DNA of 64,000 nucleotides from Achatina immaculata (Eukaryota > Mollusca > Gastropoda > Stylommatophora > Achatinidae). Positions 31,680-43,336 of the stretch are shown here, piece after piece. Both the position numbers and the translations under genes were made by a program. The DNA lies in assembly GCA_009760885.1 (NCBI GenBank), contig CM019702.1, positions 47,539,925-47,603,924 on the forward strand, read 5' to 3'. The notes under the pieces are model-generated. The model was not told the DNA's origin, ran no database searches, and saw only the letters and a program-made list of their open reading frames with translations. The stretch's first letter is position 1; the number at the start of each line of letters is the position of its first letter.

Positions 31680-32028
31680 CTGTTGAACATTTACTTGTTA
31701 GGTTTTGCTATGCTGTTGTCATCTAGGTTGGAGATGCATGCCTGGGTTTCTTATGTCTCTTGAGCGTATCGATGAAACAAGTAGTTAAGGGATTACACAG
31801 GGAGAAAAAAAATGTATTATCTTGATCCTGAGCAGTGGTTAAAAAAATTCTTACATTCATCCCACTAGACGTCAAATGATTGAATAGCAGCACGCATTCA
31901 TCACCAATTACATGTAGCACTACTTCTTTTCATGATTCTGTATCAGAAGAGAGAAACCTTCTTCAGTTGGTGCAGAGCCCTTCTTTAGTTTACTGCCAAA
32001 TCGAGACAGCTTTTCACCTCGTTAGAAA
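31680..32028. other. No gene recognised
   Basis: Unique AT-rich sequence; a 109-codon frame at 31880-32209 crosses into a diverged M copy and has no known domain. Confidence 0.3.
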
Positions 32029-32029
32029 T

Positions 32030-32275
32030 GTGACTGCGCTGACTAGAATGAAAACTCGGAGTGGATTAAAAAAAAAAAGGCCAGCTTCTTTGGGAGACTC
32101 CACAACCATGAGAGCATGGGAGAACCCTACTCCGTTAGATGGGTTAAACCTGATTATAGGAACACCGTCTGTGTGGTTGGCCAAAGTTTTGGCCATCTCT
32201 AGTTCATAATCGTTGATAATCATAAGTTCTTGTATAGTACCGCTATCCTTCATCCTAGATGTCCAAAATATTTAG
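32030..32275 (-). repeat. Dispersed repeat M, diverged copy
   Basis: Landmarks GGCCAGCTTCTTTGGGAGACTCCACAACCATG, CTCCGTTAGATGGGTTAAACCTG and TTGGCCAAAGTTTTGGCC follow the M order but are substantially changed. Confidence 0.5.
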
Positions 32276-32479
32276 ATATACAGTATTTAGAGGTACAGTA
32301 CTCCACCTGAATCTGAACTGCGAGGGAAAGCGCACGGATACAAAACAAACAAAAAAGTGCAATAAAGGGAGCATGTAGAAAGCAACCAGCGAAAACAACA
32401 AGAGCGCAACAACGCATTTTCTGTCAATATCTGAGTCCTGTCTCTTGGAAGAGCTCAGTCAAAGATCGAAAGGATACAT

Positions 32480-35425
32480 TTGTCGGCCCCAAACATGTGA
32501 CAAAGATTGGATTTTGGAACGTAATAACAATGGCAGCAGAATAAAAAACTATTCAGGTAATCAGAGAAATGGAGAGATACCACCTAGACGTACTGGGCAT
32601 CAGTGAAATGCGATGGCCAGAAGCAGGTAAAAGATCGGTAGAAAACGGTAACATTCAGGCAGAGACACGACGGGAAACACCAAGAGGGGGTAGGTATAAT
32701 TATGTCAAATGTAGCAGCAAAGAGCCTTGTAGAATGAGAATCAGTGAACAGTCGTATAATAAGAGCACGATACAACCTAAGAGACGGAAGAATGACAATA
32801 ATGTAGTGTTATGTAACCACGAACAGTGCAGATGATGAGGTGAAAAACGATTTCTATCACCAATTGCAACAAATCATTAACAAAGTCCCTAAACACGACA
32901 TCCGAAATTGCTATTGGGGCAGTCCAATGCTAAGGTAGGGAAAGATAACACCAACGTCGAAAAAGTAACGGGAAAGAAAGAATTGACACGGTAAATCAGA
33001 ACGGAGAAAGATTAATCGAAATATGTTTAACACAGGGCATGGTCATTGGAGGCACAATATTTCTACACAAAAAGATACATAAAACAACATGGATATCTCC
33101 AGATGATAGAACTAGAAACTAGATAGATCATTTTTGTATTAGAAAGCAATACGGAACATCTCTAATAATTGTAAGGGCATGTAGGGGTGCAGATGTCAAC
33201 AGTGATCACAATCTGTGCATAGGGAAAATAAAACTAAAACTGAAATGTCGACAAAAGAAATCAATACCCAGAAAGATAAATAGACACAGCCTACAAGAAG
33301 AAAATGCTAACAGTAATTTCAATCAGGAACTAGCCAATCATTCCACAACACCCAGTGAAGTAGAGAAGATAGGTATAGATGAATTATGGAATTCTTACAG
33401 CACAGCCATAATCACAGCAGTAAAAGCAAGCGCTGGACTGAAAAAATCAAACAGAAAAGAGTGAATATCAGAATACACTTTGAGGTATGTACATGAAAGA
33501 CGCACAGCCACAGTAGCTATTCGAATGTAAAGGCGGATATTGGAAAAGATCTGGCGAAAGCAACATACAAAGAAATAGACAATAAAATAAAAAGTTCAGC
33601 TAGACGGGATAAAAGAGAATACACAGACAATTTGGCGAAAGAGGCAGAGGAAGCAGCAAAAACAGGAGACAGCAAAACTTTATATAACGTACAAAAGAGG
33701 CTAACAGGTACTATTACATCTAAAGAAAGACCAATCCTTAGCAAAACTGGAACCCTGTTAACATCAAGTAAATACCAAAAAGCAAAGATGGGCTGAACGC
33801 GTCCAAGAAATATTTAATCGACTACATCCAAAAGAAATGATATACCTTGAAACTGACTTACCAGCCCCACAACTAAATGTCAACCTAGTTGAAATTACAT
33901 AACATGAAACTGAAAGAGCAGTGAAATTACTGGCTAACAACAAAGCTGCAGGCAAAGATGAAATAACATCCGAAATGTTAAAAGCTATCAATAGTGACAA
34001 CATGAGACAACCACAGTGAATGTTTAATAAGATTTAAAATGAGAAAAGGTCCCTTCTAAATGGACAAAAATGGAATAATTGTTAAAATACCAAAAAAAAA
34101 AAAAAAAAAGCAACCTTAGTTGGAGAGGAGTAACCTTAATATCAGTTGTGTCAAAAGTATTTTGCAAGGTCATTTTGAATAGATTTAAAGATATAGTGGT
34201 TACTGCAATGAGAGAAGAACAAGCAAGGTTTTAAAAAAAAGAACTTGTCTCCACCAGATCTTTACTCTAAGAATAATACTTGAAGAACATATTGAAAAGC
34301 AGAAACCATTAATACTGGACTTCACAGACATTAAAAGGGCATTTGATAGCATACACAGAGATTCATTGTGGAGAATTTTAAGTCTATATGGAATACCATC
34401 TAGAATTGTCAACATCATTAAGGACTTCTACAATAGATATGTTTATGCAATCAAAACAGAAGAAGGGATGAGTGAATGGTTCCAGATTGAAACAGGTGTG
34501 AAACAAGGATATATACTGTCTCCTTTGGTTTTTGGAATTGCAATGGACTTCATAATGAAAAAATGCTGCACAGGTAACACAGGTATTGACTTGGTACATG
34601 GAACACAACTGGAAGATCTTGATTTTGCTGATGATATAACTCTTATCAGTAACAATGTGAATTCCACGCAAGAAAAGATAGATATCCTGTCTTCGCTGGC
34701 CAACAAAACAGGACTTGAAATTAAACAGGACAAAATAAAAGTAATGAAACTTCCCATTAATCAAAATGAAAAAATACACGTAAAAGGGACAGATATCGAA
34801 GAAGTCAATCAATTTGCATACCTTGGCAGCAACATAGACCAGGATGGTGACACCAGAAAGGAAGTTAGAATTAGAATTGCAAAAGCAGCATCGATTTCAA
34901 GAATCTTGAGAACATATAGCATTCAAAAGTTATAAGCACAAAAACCAAGTTAAGATTACTCAATTCAAATGTAATATCCACCCTCATTTATGCATGCGAA
35001 AGCTGGAAAACGACTAAAGAAATAGACAAAAAAATTACTCTTTTGAAAACAAATGCCTAAGGAAGATACTTGGCATCAAGTGGAACGAATTAGAACAATG
35101 CAGAAATAAGACAAATGAGCGAACAACAACCAGTCTCATGGGTGATCAGGAAAAGGAGATGGACATATGTTGGTCACGTTATGAGAAGAAACGATCAGAG
35201 AATCTCAAAACAAGCTATGAAGTGGAACACAACAGGCCGAAGAGAGCAGACCACGGGAAACTCTAAAGAGCACATTGTACACTGTTAAGAGAGGTCAAAT
35301 TAATAGATTGATTCATTCATTGATGAGGTTGAAAGACTCGCCGAAAACAGGAAAAACTGGCGAACTGCCTTGCGAGCCTTATGTGACGTTTAACGGCACG
35401 GGAAGGACATAACATATAAGATAAT
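32480..35425 (+). mobile_element. RTE-like LINE, endonuclease through C-terminus (longest LINE here)
   Basis: Starts with VTKIGFWNVITMAAE and IREMERYHLDVLGISEMRWPEAGKRS (32500-32640), the beginning of the APE-type endonuclease. Continues in several frames with DDEVKNDFYHQLQQII (32835-32880), NTESAVKLLANNKAAGKDEITSEMLKA (33905-33990), then an open frame 34366-34935 with the reverse transcriptase core: FTDIKRAFDSIHRDSLWRILSLYGIP (from 34320), ETGVKQGYILSPLVF, the catalytic box DFADDITLI (34619-34645) and FAYLGSNIDQDG. The C-terminus near 35330-35395 reads DEVERLAENRKNWRTALRALCDV. Frameshifts and stops at several points make it a pseudogene. Confidence 0.9.
34366..34935 (+). pseudogene. Reverse transcriptase palm/thumb open frame of the LINE
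   Basis: 189 uninterrupted codons, the longest clearly protein-like frame in the window. RT motif order is intact: the first catalytic Asp motif (FTDIKRAFDS) lies just upstream in the same frame, then GVKQGYILSPL, then FADD, then the YLGS thumb motif. Upstream the frame is broken near 34230 (GGTTTTAAAAAAAAGAAC). It keeps both Asp residues of the FADD box but cannot be expressed as a complete ORF2. Confidence 0.85.
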
Positions 35426-35427
35426 AA

Positions 35428-35640
35428 ATCTCTGGATAAATTTCATTGGGTTTTTTTTTTTTTAGTAATTCATGTATGGAACTATACAGTTTATCTTCTT
35501 TGGTGATTTCATAACGGGAGTATGTGCCAACGAGCAAAGTTACGACAACAGAAGCAGGATCATAAAATAAGCTGACAAAATAGACCCAAAAAAAAAAAAA
35601 GTGCGGAAACAGGAGAATGTAGCTACCACGGTAGCTGCAG
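35428..35640. other. Spacer with T-run and A-run
   Basis: T-run 35451-35463 and A-run 35588-35600; nothing coding. Confidence 0.3.
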
Positions 35641-37805
35641 TTCCAGATCCAAATCCTCTGACTTAGTTTAGTTCTGCACGTTGACTTTGACTTTTCTGAT
35701 CCCCGAGTTTACGAGTTTTCACTCTTTTCCCCTTGTGTTAGATAATGAAACGTACAGGTCCTTTTTAGCTGTTGTGCTTCTCCATACAGAATGTCGATGA
35801 TTCAAGAGTTTGGTGGCACCAGGTTCTTCCGAAGGTCCTTCAATGTACTGCAGTCCAGTAGATGGTGTTTAATAGTTTCTTCTTTTTGTCTGTTACAGTC
35901 CATGCAGTATGGTGTGTGATCAGTGGTCACTCTGTGTAAGTGCTTACTGAGGTGATGTGTCCTGTTCTCAACCTGAAAATTGTGCATTGGTCTCTACGAC
36001 ATAGGCTGTTGATGTGGTCTCTGGGGTTAAGCTTTGGCAGGTGTGTATATAGGGATCTTCCAGTTCGATTACTGGCCCAGATGTCCATCCATTGCTGCAT
36101 GCAGTTGTTGTATATAATGTGTTTAGCTGTTCTCATGTTAGTGGAGATGTAGGGCTGTGACATGGTGGCTCCACTCTTTTCCCGTCTGATATATATGTGC
36201 CCTGGTATCCACTGTAGGGTGGTCTTGATGCCGTAGGAGGCGAGTTGGTTTATTGCACTGAGTATATCAGTTGTAATGTGATCAGCTGTTGGTGTCCAGT
36301 TTTCAAGGGCCTGGAGAGGAGACAAGTAGTCTGAGAAAATAACAAGTTTTTTTTGGTTAAGAGGCACTGTTTTTGTATTTGGTGGTGGTGGCTGCCAGGG
36401 CTTCTAATATTGCCTGCACCTCTGTGTCATAATTGGAACAGCGAGATTCACAAGAGGCAGAAATATGGCTTGTTGTCTTATCTGGAAACATTATGAATAC
36501 CCGATATCCTGCATTGTATGTTTCCTTGAATGCTGACCCATCAGTGTATGCATGTGATGTCTGCTACTTTTGTAAGTTCTTCTCTGTCGTCAGGAAGTTT
36601 GTGTCTTATGTTTAACTGTTCTGCTATATGCACTGGCGTTTTCAGTTTCAGTCTATTATTATGCTTCCATTTATCAACCACTGTTCTGTTAGGATGGTCT
36701 GGGGGCATGCGTTTATATCTTCTACTGCCTCGATGGTTGACCTTTCGCTTTTTATATCTAATGGCTCTATGTTTGCATCAATTTCACATGCAGCTGTGGG
36801 TGTTGATCTCATTGCCCCACAAATGAAATGAACGGCTTGGTTCTGGATTCTGTCTACTTGTGTACGAGAGCTCTTTGACGCTGTGACCTGTAGGGGGAGG
36901 TTGCAATCTATAATAGATCTAACATATCCTGTGTACAGTTGTCTGAGTGTTGCCTTTGTGAGCTCCCCAGGATGTACTTGCAAGTCGCTTGAGTAAGTTT
37001 AGTCTTTTGGATGCTTTTTCTGCTAGTCCATCCATGAACCCTTTAAAATTCAATTTTCTGTCTAGTTTCACACCAAGGTATGTTGGATTTTTTTCTTTCA
37101 TGATTTGAGCACCATCAAGAGTTATTTTCAGTTCAGTCTTTGTTAGTTTGTTGCTAAGAGTGAAGAAAAACAGTTTTACTAACATTGATCTTCAACTTCC
37201 AGAAATTGCAATAGGCTGATACGGTGAGGAGGGCTCTATTAAGTCTCTCAGCAGCCAGCTGCAGGTCTGTTCCACCAGTCCATATGACAAGGTCATCGGC
37301 AAACATAGCTTTGTGGGTGTTCAACAGGTCGAGGAGATCATTTATAAAGATTAGGAACAAGGTGCAGCTAAGAGCAGAACCTTGTGACAGACCTTCCTCC
37401 AGGTGCATTTGTTTGACACTCTGTTACTGACCTGAATTTGTATGATCCTGTTACTTAGGTAGTTTTTAACCCATTAATACATTTTTCCATGTACGCCCAT
37501 GTTTTGCATCTTTAACAGTAGGCCTTTTCACCAGACCCTGTCATATGCCTGCTGGAAGTCTACAAAGAGAGCTACTGAGTTTCTCTTGTGTAAAAAAAAA
37601 AACTGTCTTTTACACTTGGAGTGAGGAGAAATAAATGGTCTTTGATTCTTGATCCTTTGCGGAAGCCTGCCTGAAAGTTATTGAGGGAACCTCGAGGATT
37701 CCAACCACCAGTACAGTCTATTGTTAAGCATTCGATCTGCTAGCTTTCCAGTGTTGGAAGTCAGTGAGGTTGGTAGTTCTACATGTTATACACTCTAATA
37801 ATTTG
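35640..37805 (-). mobile_element. I-type LINE, RT to RNase H to 3' end
   Basis: Minus strand from 37800 downward: an early RT region with ALFVDFQQAYDRVW (about 37560-37520), then MHLEEGLSQGSALSCTLFLIFINDLLDLLNTHKAMFADDLVIW (37408-37280; catalytic FADD), then thumb segments KITLDGAQIMKEKNPTYLGVKLDRKLNF (37140-37040) and LRQLYTGYVRSIIDCNLPLQ...QVDRIQNQAVHFICGAMRSTP. RNase H pieces are CSNYDTEVQAILEAL (36440-36395), KKLVIFSDYLSPLQALENW and TTLQWIPGHIYI. The C-terminus is CTIFRLRTGHI...HTPYCMDCNRQKEETIKHHLLDC, ending in an AAAGTCAA tail (about 35690). Frame breaks throughout; inactive. Its 5' side reaches the hAT-like element at 37813. Confidence 0.9.
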
Positions 37806-37812
37806 TCTAGCT

Positions 37813-38819
37813 CAGTGGTTCCCAACTGATGGTCCGCCGACCCTGTCTTGAGTTAGTCAGTCTATTGCATGACCCTCGCGGAACTTTGCTTCCCTAACAG
37901 CTCTCCTGTAGGCCTCTCGGTTGTAAGAAAGATAACCTGTTGCTCTTGCATCCATTTGCAGATTATCAACTGTGTCTTACAGTCATCTTCGACTTGGTTT
38001 TCCTCTCTTTCTTTGTCCTGTTATGTACCCTTCCAAGACGGTCTTCTCTAAATTATCATGGCGTTTAATGTGTCCAAAATAGTTAAGTTTTTTTTTTTCT
38101 GTTTAATCCTCTTTACTAGCGAGCCTTCTTCACTATTAATTTCGTGTAGTATTAATATATTTGTTCTTTTTTTGTGTCCATGATATTTGAAGAACTCTTC
38201 TGTAGCATTTACATTCAAAGGCATTTATGTGTTTCTCAGCTGTTTTGTTAAGTGTCCAGGTCTCACAGGCATATGTTACGATGGGAAAGACGCATGCCTT
38301 TAAAATGTCGTGAGTCCATGTCAAAAACTGAAGGTTGTGAGCAAACTTTTAAAAAATGTATTGTTACTTGAAGAACAAGCACAGAAACTGGTTTGGTGTT
38401 GATCTATATTTAAGATTAAAGGTCAGAAACGCTGAACTAGATGTGGAAGTGATTGTTCAGAATAAAAAGAGGCATGATTTCTCTCACCATATTTAGGTTG
38501 GTTAGCTGCCACACATGTCATATTCTGTTGATTTGTCAGAATTTATAGGAATGTTAATTGTTGTCTACTTTTTTTTTTAGCTACATTATTGCCATTTTGA
38601 AAACTTACCAAGTTTGTTGTTTTGTTTGTAGTTTTTTTGTGTGTGTGTGTAGTATAGAGTTTACTCATTAAAGGCTACCTACATTTTCTGAAAAAGAAAA
38701 AAAATTGCATTTAAAGCACATAGCTACCATACAGGCATGAAAATTTTCCAAAGTTGGCGTCCATAGTTTGGACTTTGAAACAGTAACTGGAAACTTGAAA
38801 CAATAGCTGGGAACCACTT
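37813..38819. mobile_element. Non-autonomous hAT-like element containing an RTE-A insertion
   Basis: Left end CAGTGGTTCCCAACT (37813), right end (inward) AAGTGGTTCCCAGCT (38819). The flanking octamers are GTCTAGCT (37805-37812) and ATTCAGCT (38820-38827), five of eight identical. The only coding-like content is the inserted RTE-A. T-rich interior. The short TIR match makes this a moderate call. Confidence 0.5.
37854..38305 (-). mobile_element. RTE-A LINE inside the hAT-like element
   Basis: Minus strand ILKACVFPIVTYACETWTLNKTAEKHINAFECKCYRRVLQISWTQKK (38305-38150), then the HDNLEKTVLEGY and NREAYRRAV...AKFREGHA blocks, to a weak (TGAC)n tail at 37854-37861. The flanks TGTCTTGAGT (37844-37853) and TGTCGTGAGT (38306-38315) match at nine of ten positions, consistent with a TSD. 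Confidence 0.85.
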
Positions 38820-38829
38820 ATTCAGCTAA

Positions 38830-39270
38830 AATGAAAGTGATACAAATATTGCCAGTGTTGGCTACTGAAGACTTTTCATCTGCCTCTACATTCTCAGATT
38901 TAAACACAAGTCGTTAACAAAACTGTAGACAGTTCTAAATTCTGTTGAGAGTGAAAGAAATATGATAGAACTGATAGAAGTTGCCATGAAAATCTACCAT
39001 ATCTCTTCTCTTGTTTTAAAAAGAGAAATAATCAAATGTTGAACACTGTTCCAATTTTTTTATTTGTCCAATATTTTATATTTTCACTTCAGGGAAGCCA
39101 GGTTTCTTTGTGTTGTCCTCTCTTTTGTGTTACGCTTCCGGTCTTCCCGTGCCAACTGGCAAATTGAAACAGGGCTAGATTTCACAATGAGCAATATTCA
39201 ATTTTCCATGTCAGTCAGTTACTCCACAGCTGTCTGCGGTCTCATCATTGTGCTAGTGCACTCCGAACTT
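38830..39270. other. No gene recognised
   Basis: AT-rich; a 70-codon frame (39064-39276) has a hydrophobic C-terminal stretch but no recognisable family. Confidence 0.3.
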
Positions 39271-39275
39271 TACTG

Positions 39276-39600
39276 ATGAGGGGGAGGAGGGAAGCCGATG
39301 GTAAAACGAGACTCCCGCGGCGTGGGATACCGGAGCAGACCCACTTTATTTTTCGCCTCGTCAAAGGCGGCAATACTGCCCCGGTCGATTCTTACTGGGC
39401 AGTTCCCCACAAGAGAGTCGGTAAGGAGAGAGAGCAGAAATGTGGAGGGCGTTGAAAGAAAAATGCAGTCAGATACTGCACTAAGAAGGGGCTTCACAGA
39501 TGTCGCTCTTGTTATTCGAGGGTTATTGCCCAGTGGTCAGCCGGTCAAGCTGCGGACGAAAATTATGACCATCGATGATGAAAAGTGGTAGTATCCTCCG
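39276..39600 (+). other. GC-richer segment with overlapping 97- and 75-codon frames
   Basis: The plus frame 39298-39591 (MVKRDSRGVGYRSRP...TIDDEKW) and a minus frame 39270-39497 overlap. Local CpG content is raised (CCCGCGGCGTGG, CCCCGGTCG). A minus-strand AATAAAGTGGG at about 39345 gives an LTR-like look, but I found no TG...CA ends with a flanking duplication. I recognise neither protein. Confidence 0.25.
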
Positions 39601-39915
39601 CTGGACAGTGGTCATCTGCGGGTGGTTCCGATAACCCTGGGGGCCGAATCTGCGACTGAAGTGGTGGAAGGTGAGAGTCCAGAAATAACTTAATGATTTC
39701 CTGTGAGGGGTCTCCGCTCGTGAGTTTTCGCTGGTTGGGGGAGATGTCTCTCTCTCTCAAGACAGAGAGACAGAAGCAGCCGAGCTTTGATTTCGAGTCA
39801 CATAATTATCCAACAGCTCCAAATGTGAGATAAACTCCATTACATAGTTTGGCGCTCCAAGTGTCTTGTCAACTGCTGTGGCCTTTTAATTATAATGTAA
39901 TAATAATTGCTTTAC
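39600..39915. other. No gene recognised
   Basis: GC-richer continuation of the previous segment, then AT-rich sequence; a short hairpin-like CTCTCTCTC...GACAGAGAG at 39749-39770. Confidence 0.3.
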
Positions 39916-39919
39916 CTGC

Positions 39920-40285
39920 TTAAAATACCTACCTATCTAGCTAAACTGCTTATCTAACCTGCCTACCTAACCATTCTATTTAACCTGTCTGCATGCCTAC
40001 ACACCTAACCTACCAAACATATCTTACTTTCCTACCTAATCTACCTACTTTATCTGCCTACCTAGCTAAACTACCCACCTACCTAACCTACTTATCTAAC
40101 CCATCTACCTATCATACCTACATAACCTTTCTACATACCTACCTAATCTACCTACCTACATGTCTACTACCTAATCTATATTACTTAATCTAACCTACCA
40201 AAACCATCTACTTAATCTACCTACCTAAATGCCTACTACCTAATCTATATTACCTAATCTAACCTACCTAAACTATCTACTTACC
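39920..40285 (+). repeat. Degenerate (CTAC)n-type array
   Basis: About 360 bp built of CTAC/CTAA/CTAT words (ACCTACCTAATCTACCTAC...). No fixed unit, except that ACTACCTAATCTATATTAC is repeated at 40170 and 40234 (about 64 bp apart). Confidence 0.9.
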
Positions 40286-40310
40286 CTCCTCAGGGCCGTC
40301 TTGACTTCCT

Positions 40311-40590
40311 CGTCTGTCTCCCTGGAACTGTCAGCTGGCGCTCTCTGCAGCCGATTCTGTGAAGGTATTGAAGCACAGCATCGTGTCCTCTAGGGAACGA
40401 GCTAAGATTTTTTTTTCAGTCCCTAAAGCAGCTTTAGTAGACTTCCCCCACCATCTGGACTATAGCGATCTCTGTCCGGTTGGCCTCTTACTGGGAGTAG
40501 TGGAACAGGGTCTTGTGGTATGTCAGCTATGGATCGGTGATTTGTTAGACTGGACAGCGTCTTCACCCCCGTCTTAACAGCATTATAGGC
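40311..40590 (-). repeat. Dispersed repeat M, copy 5
   Basis: Plus-strand order: CTCCCTGGAACTGTCAGCTG, GCAGCCGATTCTGTGAAGG, GAAGCACAGCATCGTGTC, ACCATCTGGACTATAGCG, ACAGGGTCTTG, GACAGCGTCTTCACCCC. Confidence 0.8.
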
Positions 40591-40860
40591 CCCCGAGTAA
40601 AGCAATGCACTGGCCCCCCTAAGTCATAGCCTGGTTTATAAATTAGTGGCATCAGGGATGTATCTTTTCCCGCCGCCTACTCAAAATTTGCCATTATTTA
40701 ACTCACACAAAGAAGAGTTACACTGGAAAAAAAATGGAATCTTGGCAACTGCCCGGTGTGTCCTAGCGTTAATACGCTACTGGACTACTTGCTTCACCTA
40801 CCAGCCTATCCGCTTACATAAGTACAGTAGCCAATGGAAGATGCATTTCACATCACAGGT

Positions 40861-42282
40861 GGTTCTAACGACTGTACTAGCCGGAGGTGGGGTGAGGGTA
40901 CACTCTCCACTCCAATTAAATATCTCCATGGCGTGAGTCTCAAATGGCCTCTGACAGACCAAGTCCAACTCCTGGCCTTCTCGTGGCGGAACTGTTTAAA
41001 CTGACAGGAGAAGGGGCGAAAGGCGAATATATGGCGGCTGAAAACCAGATGCTTTCGGGTGGATGAGACTTGTTAGTCTTGGTTGGCAGCTCATCTAGCT
41101 CCTGCTCGCTGCTGGCAAGATTCTTCAACTGCCGTGCGTGGGGTGAAACTCCTTCCGGCCAGTGAAGAAAAAATTCGATTAGGGTTGCTGCGCGGAGCCG
41201 TCGTGGAAAATGTGAATCAAAGGATTAAGTGAAGTAGCCAGTAGTCTCGCGGTCAGGGCTACTTATATCACGGCACCTCTGCTCTAGAGGCCAGCCACGT
41301 CCTATCCATACTGGCTCAAATGCATAAATTGGCTTAACCCAGGGATTAAACTAAGACTCTGCTGGCGAGATTCTTCGGCTGCCGCGCGTGGGGTGAAATT
41401 CCTCCCGGCTATTGAAGAAAATGCCGCAGTGGAAAAGGTGATGGAAAGATTAAGTGAAGTTTAATCGGTATGGCCAGTAGACCCGCGGTGAGGGCTACTC
41501 ATACCACGACACCTCTGCTCTAGAAGTCGAGCACGTCCGATATACACCCATACTGGTGAAATACGCCTAAACCCAGGGCGAAAATTTATATTCCCAGGGG
41601 TGAAACTTGATGGATACGCATATCACGGTACCTCCGCTCTAGAGGCCGGTCACGTCCTATATACACCCATACTGGGATAATAGACCTAAACCAGCTTAAC
41701 CCACGGGTGAAACTCTACTAGTGGCGAGGATTCTTCCTCCTCGACAAAAGCTCCGTCCTGGTCATCACCAGGAAGGGTAGCGGCCACGACCACAAAATGC
41801 TGAAGTCGGAGACACTGGACCAGTGCAGTCTAGATGGGCAACCACCTCCCACCAGACGGAGATATATTATATCCAAATCACTTTGAAGTTTTCCGTTGAG
41901 AAAGTCCAACTCTGGACTGGATGAGCAACAACCTCTCACCGGGCAGGGATATAATGATATCCAAAACACGTCAAGGTTTTCCGGTGAGAAAGTCCAACTC
42001 TAGGCTAGATGGGCAACCACCTCTCACCCGGCAGGGATATTTTCATATCCAAAACACGTCGAGGTTTTCCGGTGAGTAAGTTCAAATCTAGACTAAACTG
42101 GTGCAACGAAAACCACAGTGTCACGCAACTCCGCTTCTGTGACCCACCGAGAATATAGGCCCAAACCCCACAATGCTCTGAGCCTCCATCCTAAATGAGA
42201 CTATAGCGAGAACCGCAAGAGTAACTTCAGTAGGATCACGGGGCGATCTTGGTGGTAGAAACGAACGAAGGAGAAGAAGAAG
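40861..42282 (+). mobile_element. MOD retroposon, copy 3 (full length)
   Basis: Flanked by CATCACAGGT at 40851-40860 and 42283-42292 (a further G matches). It starts GGTTCTAACGACTGTACTAG and ends ACGAACGAAGGAGAAGAAGAAG. Internal order: unique 5' segment (about 40861-41095), two W modules (41097-41275, 41355-41510; CTGGC(A/G)AGATTCTTC...GGTGAAA), three Y modules (near 41272, 41512, 41625; CTCTGCTCTAGAGG...ACGTCC), a spacer with ATGCTGAAGTCGGAGACACTGG, three X modules (41830-42090; GGGCAACCACCTCTCACC...GGTGAGAAAGTCC), then the 3' segment and GAA tail. No credible ORF. Confidence 0.92.
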
Positions 42283-42424
42283 CATCACAGGTGCTTTGTC
42301 TAATGGACGGAACATGATTGAAAGAGGTTATACATTGTTCGTATTTAATAACTTCTCTCATTTTTCTCTCTCTCATAAAAATGCATATTATATTCAATAA
42401 CATGCATTTATTATATTCAATAAC

Positions 42425-43169
42425 TAAAAAGGAATGGAAAAACTAATTATGTCAGTCCATACGAACAGCGAAGAGCAAAACCTCTATCTTAATGCAAAGA
42501 AAACTAAATTGATGACAACTGACAAAACAAACAAGACAGCTGAAATACGTATCAATGAGGAAAAACTGGAAGAAGTGGAGAGTTTTGAATATCTTGTATC
42601 ACTACTACCTACTAATAGAGATACAGTGAGAGAAATTAAAAGTAGGATATCTGTCGCTCTTCAAAAAGTAAAACAACTAAAGAATCGGTTGAGAGGAACA
42701 GACAGACCCACAAAAATAAGATTTTTAAGGGCATGCATCTTTCCCATCGCAACATATGCCTGTGAGACCTAGACACTTAACAAAACAGCTGAGAAACACA
42801 TAAATGCCTTTGAATGTAAATGCTACAGAAGAGTTCTTCAAATATCGTGGAAAAAAAAGAACATATATATCTATACTACAAGAGCTTAATTTTGAAGAAG
42901 GCTGACTAGTAAAGAGGATTAAAGAGAGAAAACTTAAATATTTTGGATAGATTAACGTCATGATAATCTAGAGAAGACCATCTTGGAGGGTAAATAATGG
43001 GAAAAAGAAAGAGAGGAAGACCAAGTCGAAGATGGCTGGAAGACATCGTCGAGGATCTGCAAATGGATGCATCAGCAGTAGGCCATCTTGCTCACAACCG
43101 AGAGGCCTACAGGAGTGCTGTTTGGGAGGCAAAGTTCCGCAAGGGACATGCAAATGAATGAATGAATGA
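42425..43169 (+). mobile_element. RTE-A LINE, longest copy, with target-site duplication
   Basis: Flanked by the exact 12-bp duplication ATATTCAATAAC at 42413-42424 and 43170-43181. The open frame 42434-42772 reads LYLNAKKTKLMTTDKT...IRINEEKLEEVESFEYLVSLLPTNRDTVREIKSRISVALQKVKQLKNRLRGTDRPTKIRFLRACIFPIATYACET, i.e. RT thumb, then a stop. The rest of the C-terminus follows in shifted frames. The tail is (AATG)n at 43151-43169. The RT catalytic core is missing because of 5' truncation. Confidence 0.95.
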
Positions 43170-43183
43170 ATATTCAATAACAC

Positions 43184-43300
43184 GTGCTGAATATCTGTCA
43201 TTGAATGAAAGTTGTATGACGAAGGGCAGAATGATAGACGGGGCGTGCGTGCCCAATTCTTAACTCTTAGAAAATAAAGTTTGTTCGTTCATTCGTTCAT
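43184..43300 (+). repeat. Dispersed repeat N, copy 1
   Basis: GAATGAAAGTTGTATGACGAAGGGCAGAATGATAGACGGGG..., GTGCCCAATTCTTAACTCTT, AAAATAAAGTTTGTTCGTTCATTCGTTC. The unit ends with a polyadenylation-like AATAAA and a (GTTC)n tail. The same order occurs at 47.06-47.18 kb (minus) and 49.26-49.35 kb. It starts directly after the TSD of the RTE-A insertion. Confidence 0.75.
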
Positions 43301-43302
43301 GT

Positions 43303-43331
<29 letters not shown>
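43303..43331 (+). repeat. (CT)n microsatellite
   Basis: About 14 CT units following repeat N. Confidence 0.95.

Positions 43332-43334
<3 letters not shown>

Positions 43335-43336
<2 letters not shown>

Noticed and set aside
38325..38360. Mariner TIR (GGTTGTGAGCAAACTTTT) inside the hAT-like element
   Set aside because: It resembles the 29028 TIR at about 70 percent over 30 bp only and has no partner end.
39276..39803. Minus-strand LTR with AATAAAGTGGG
   Set aside because: No matching 4-6 bp duplication at the candidate ends, no second copy in the window, and no primer-binding site seen.
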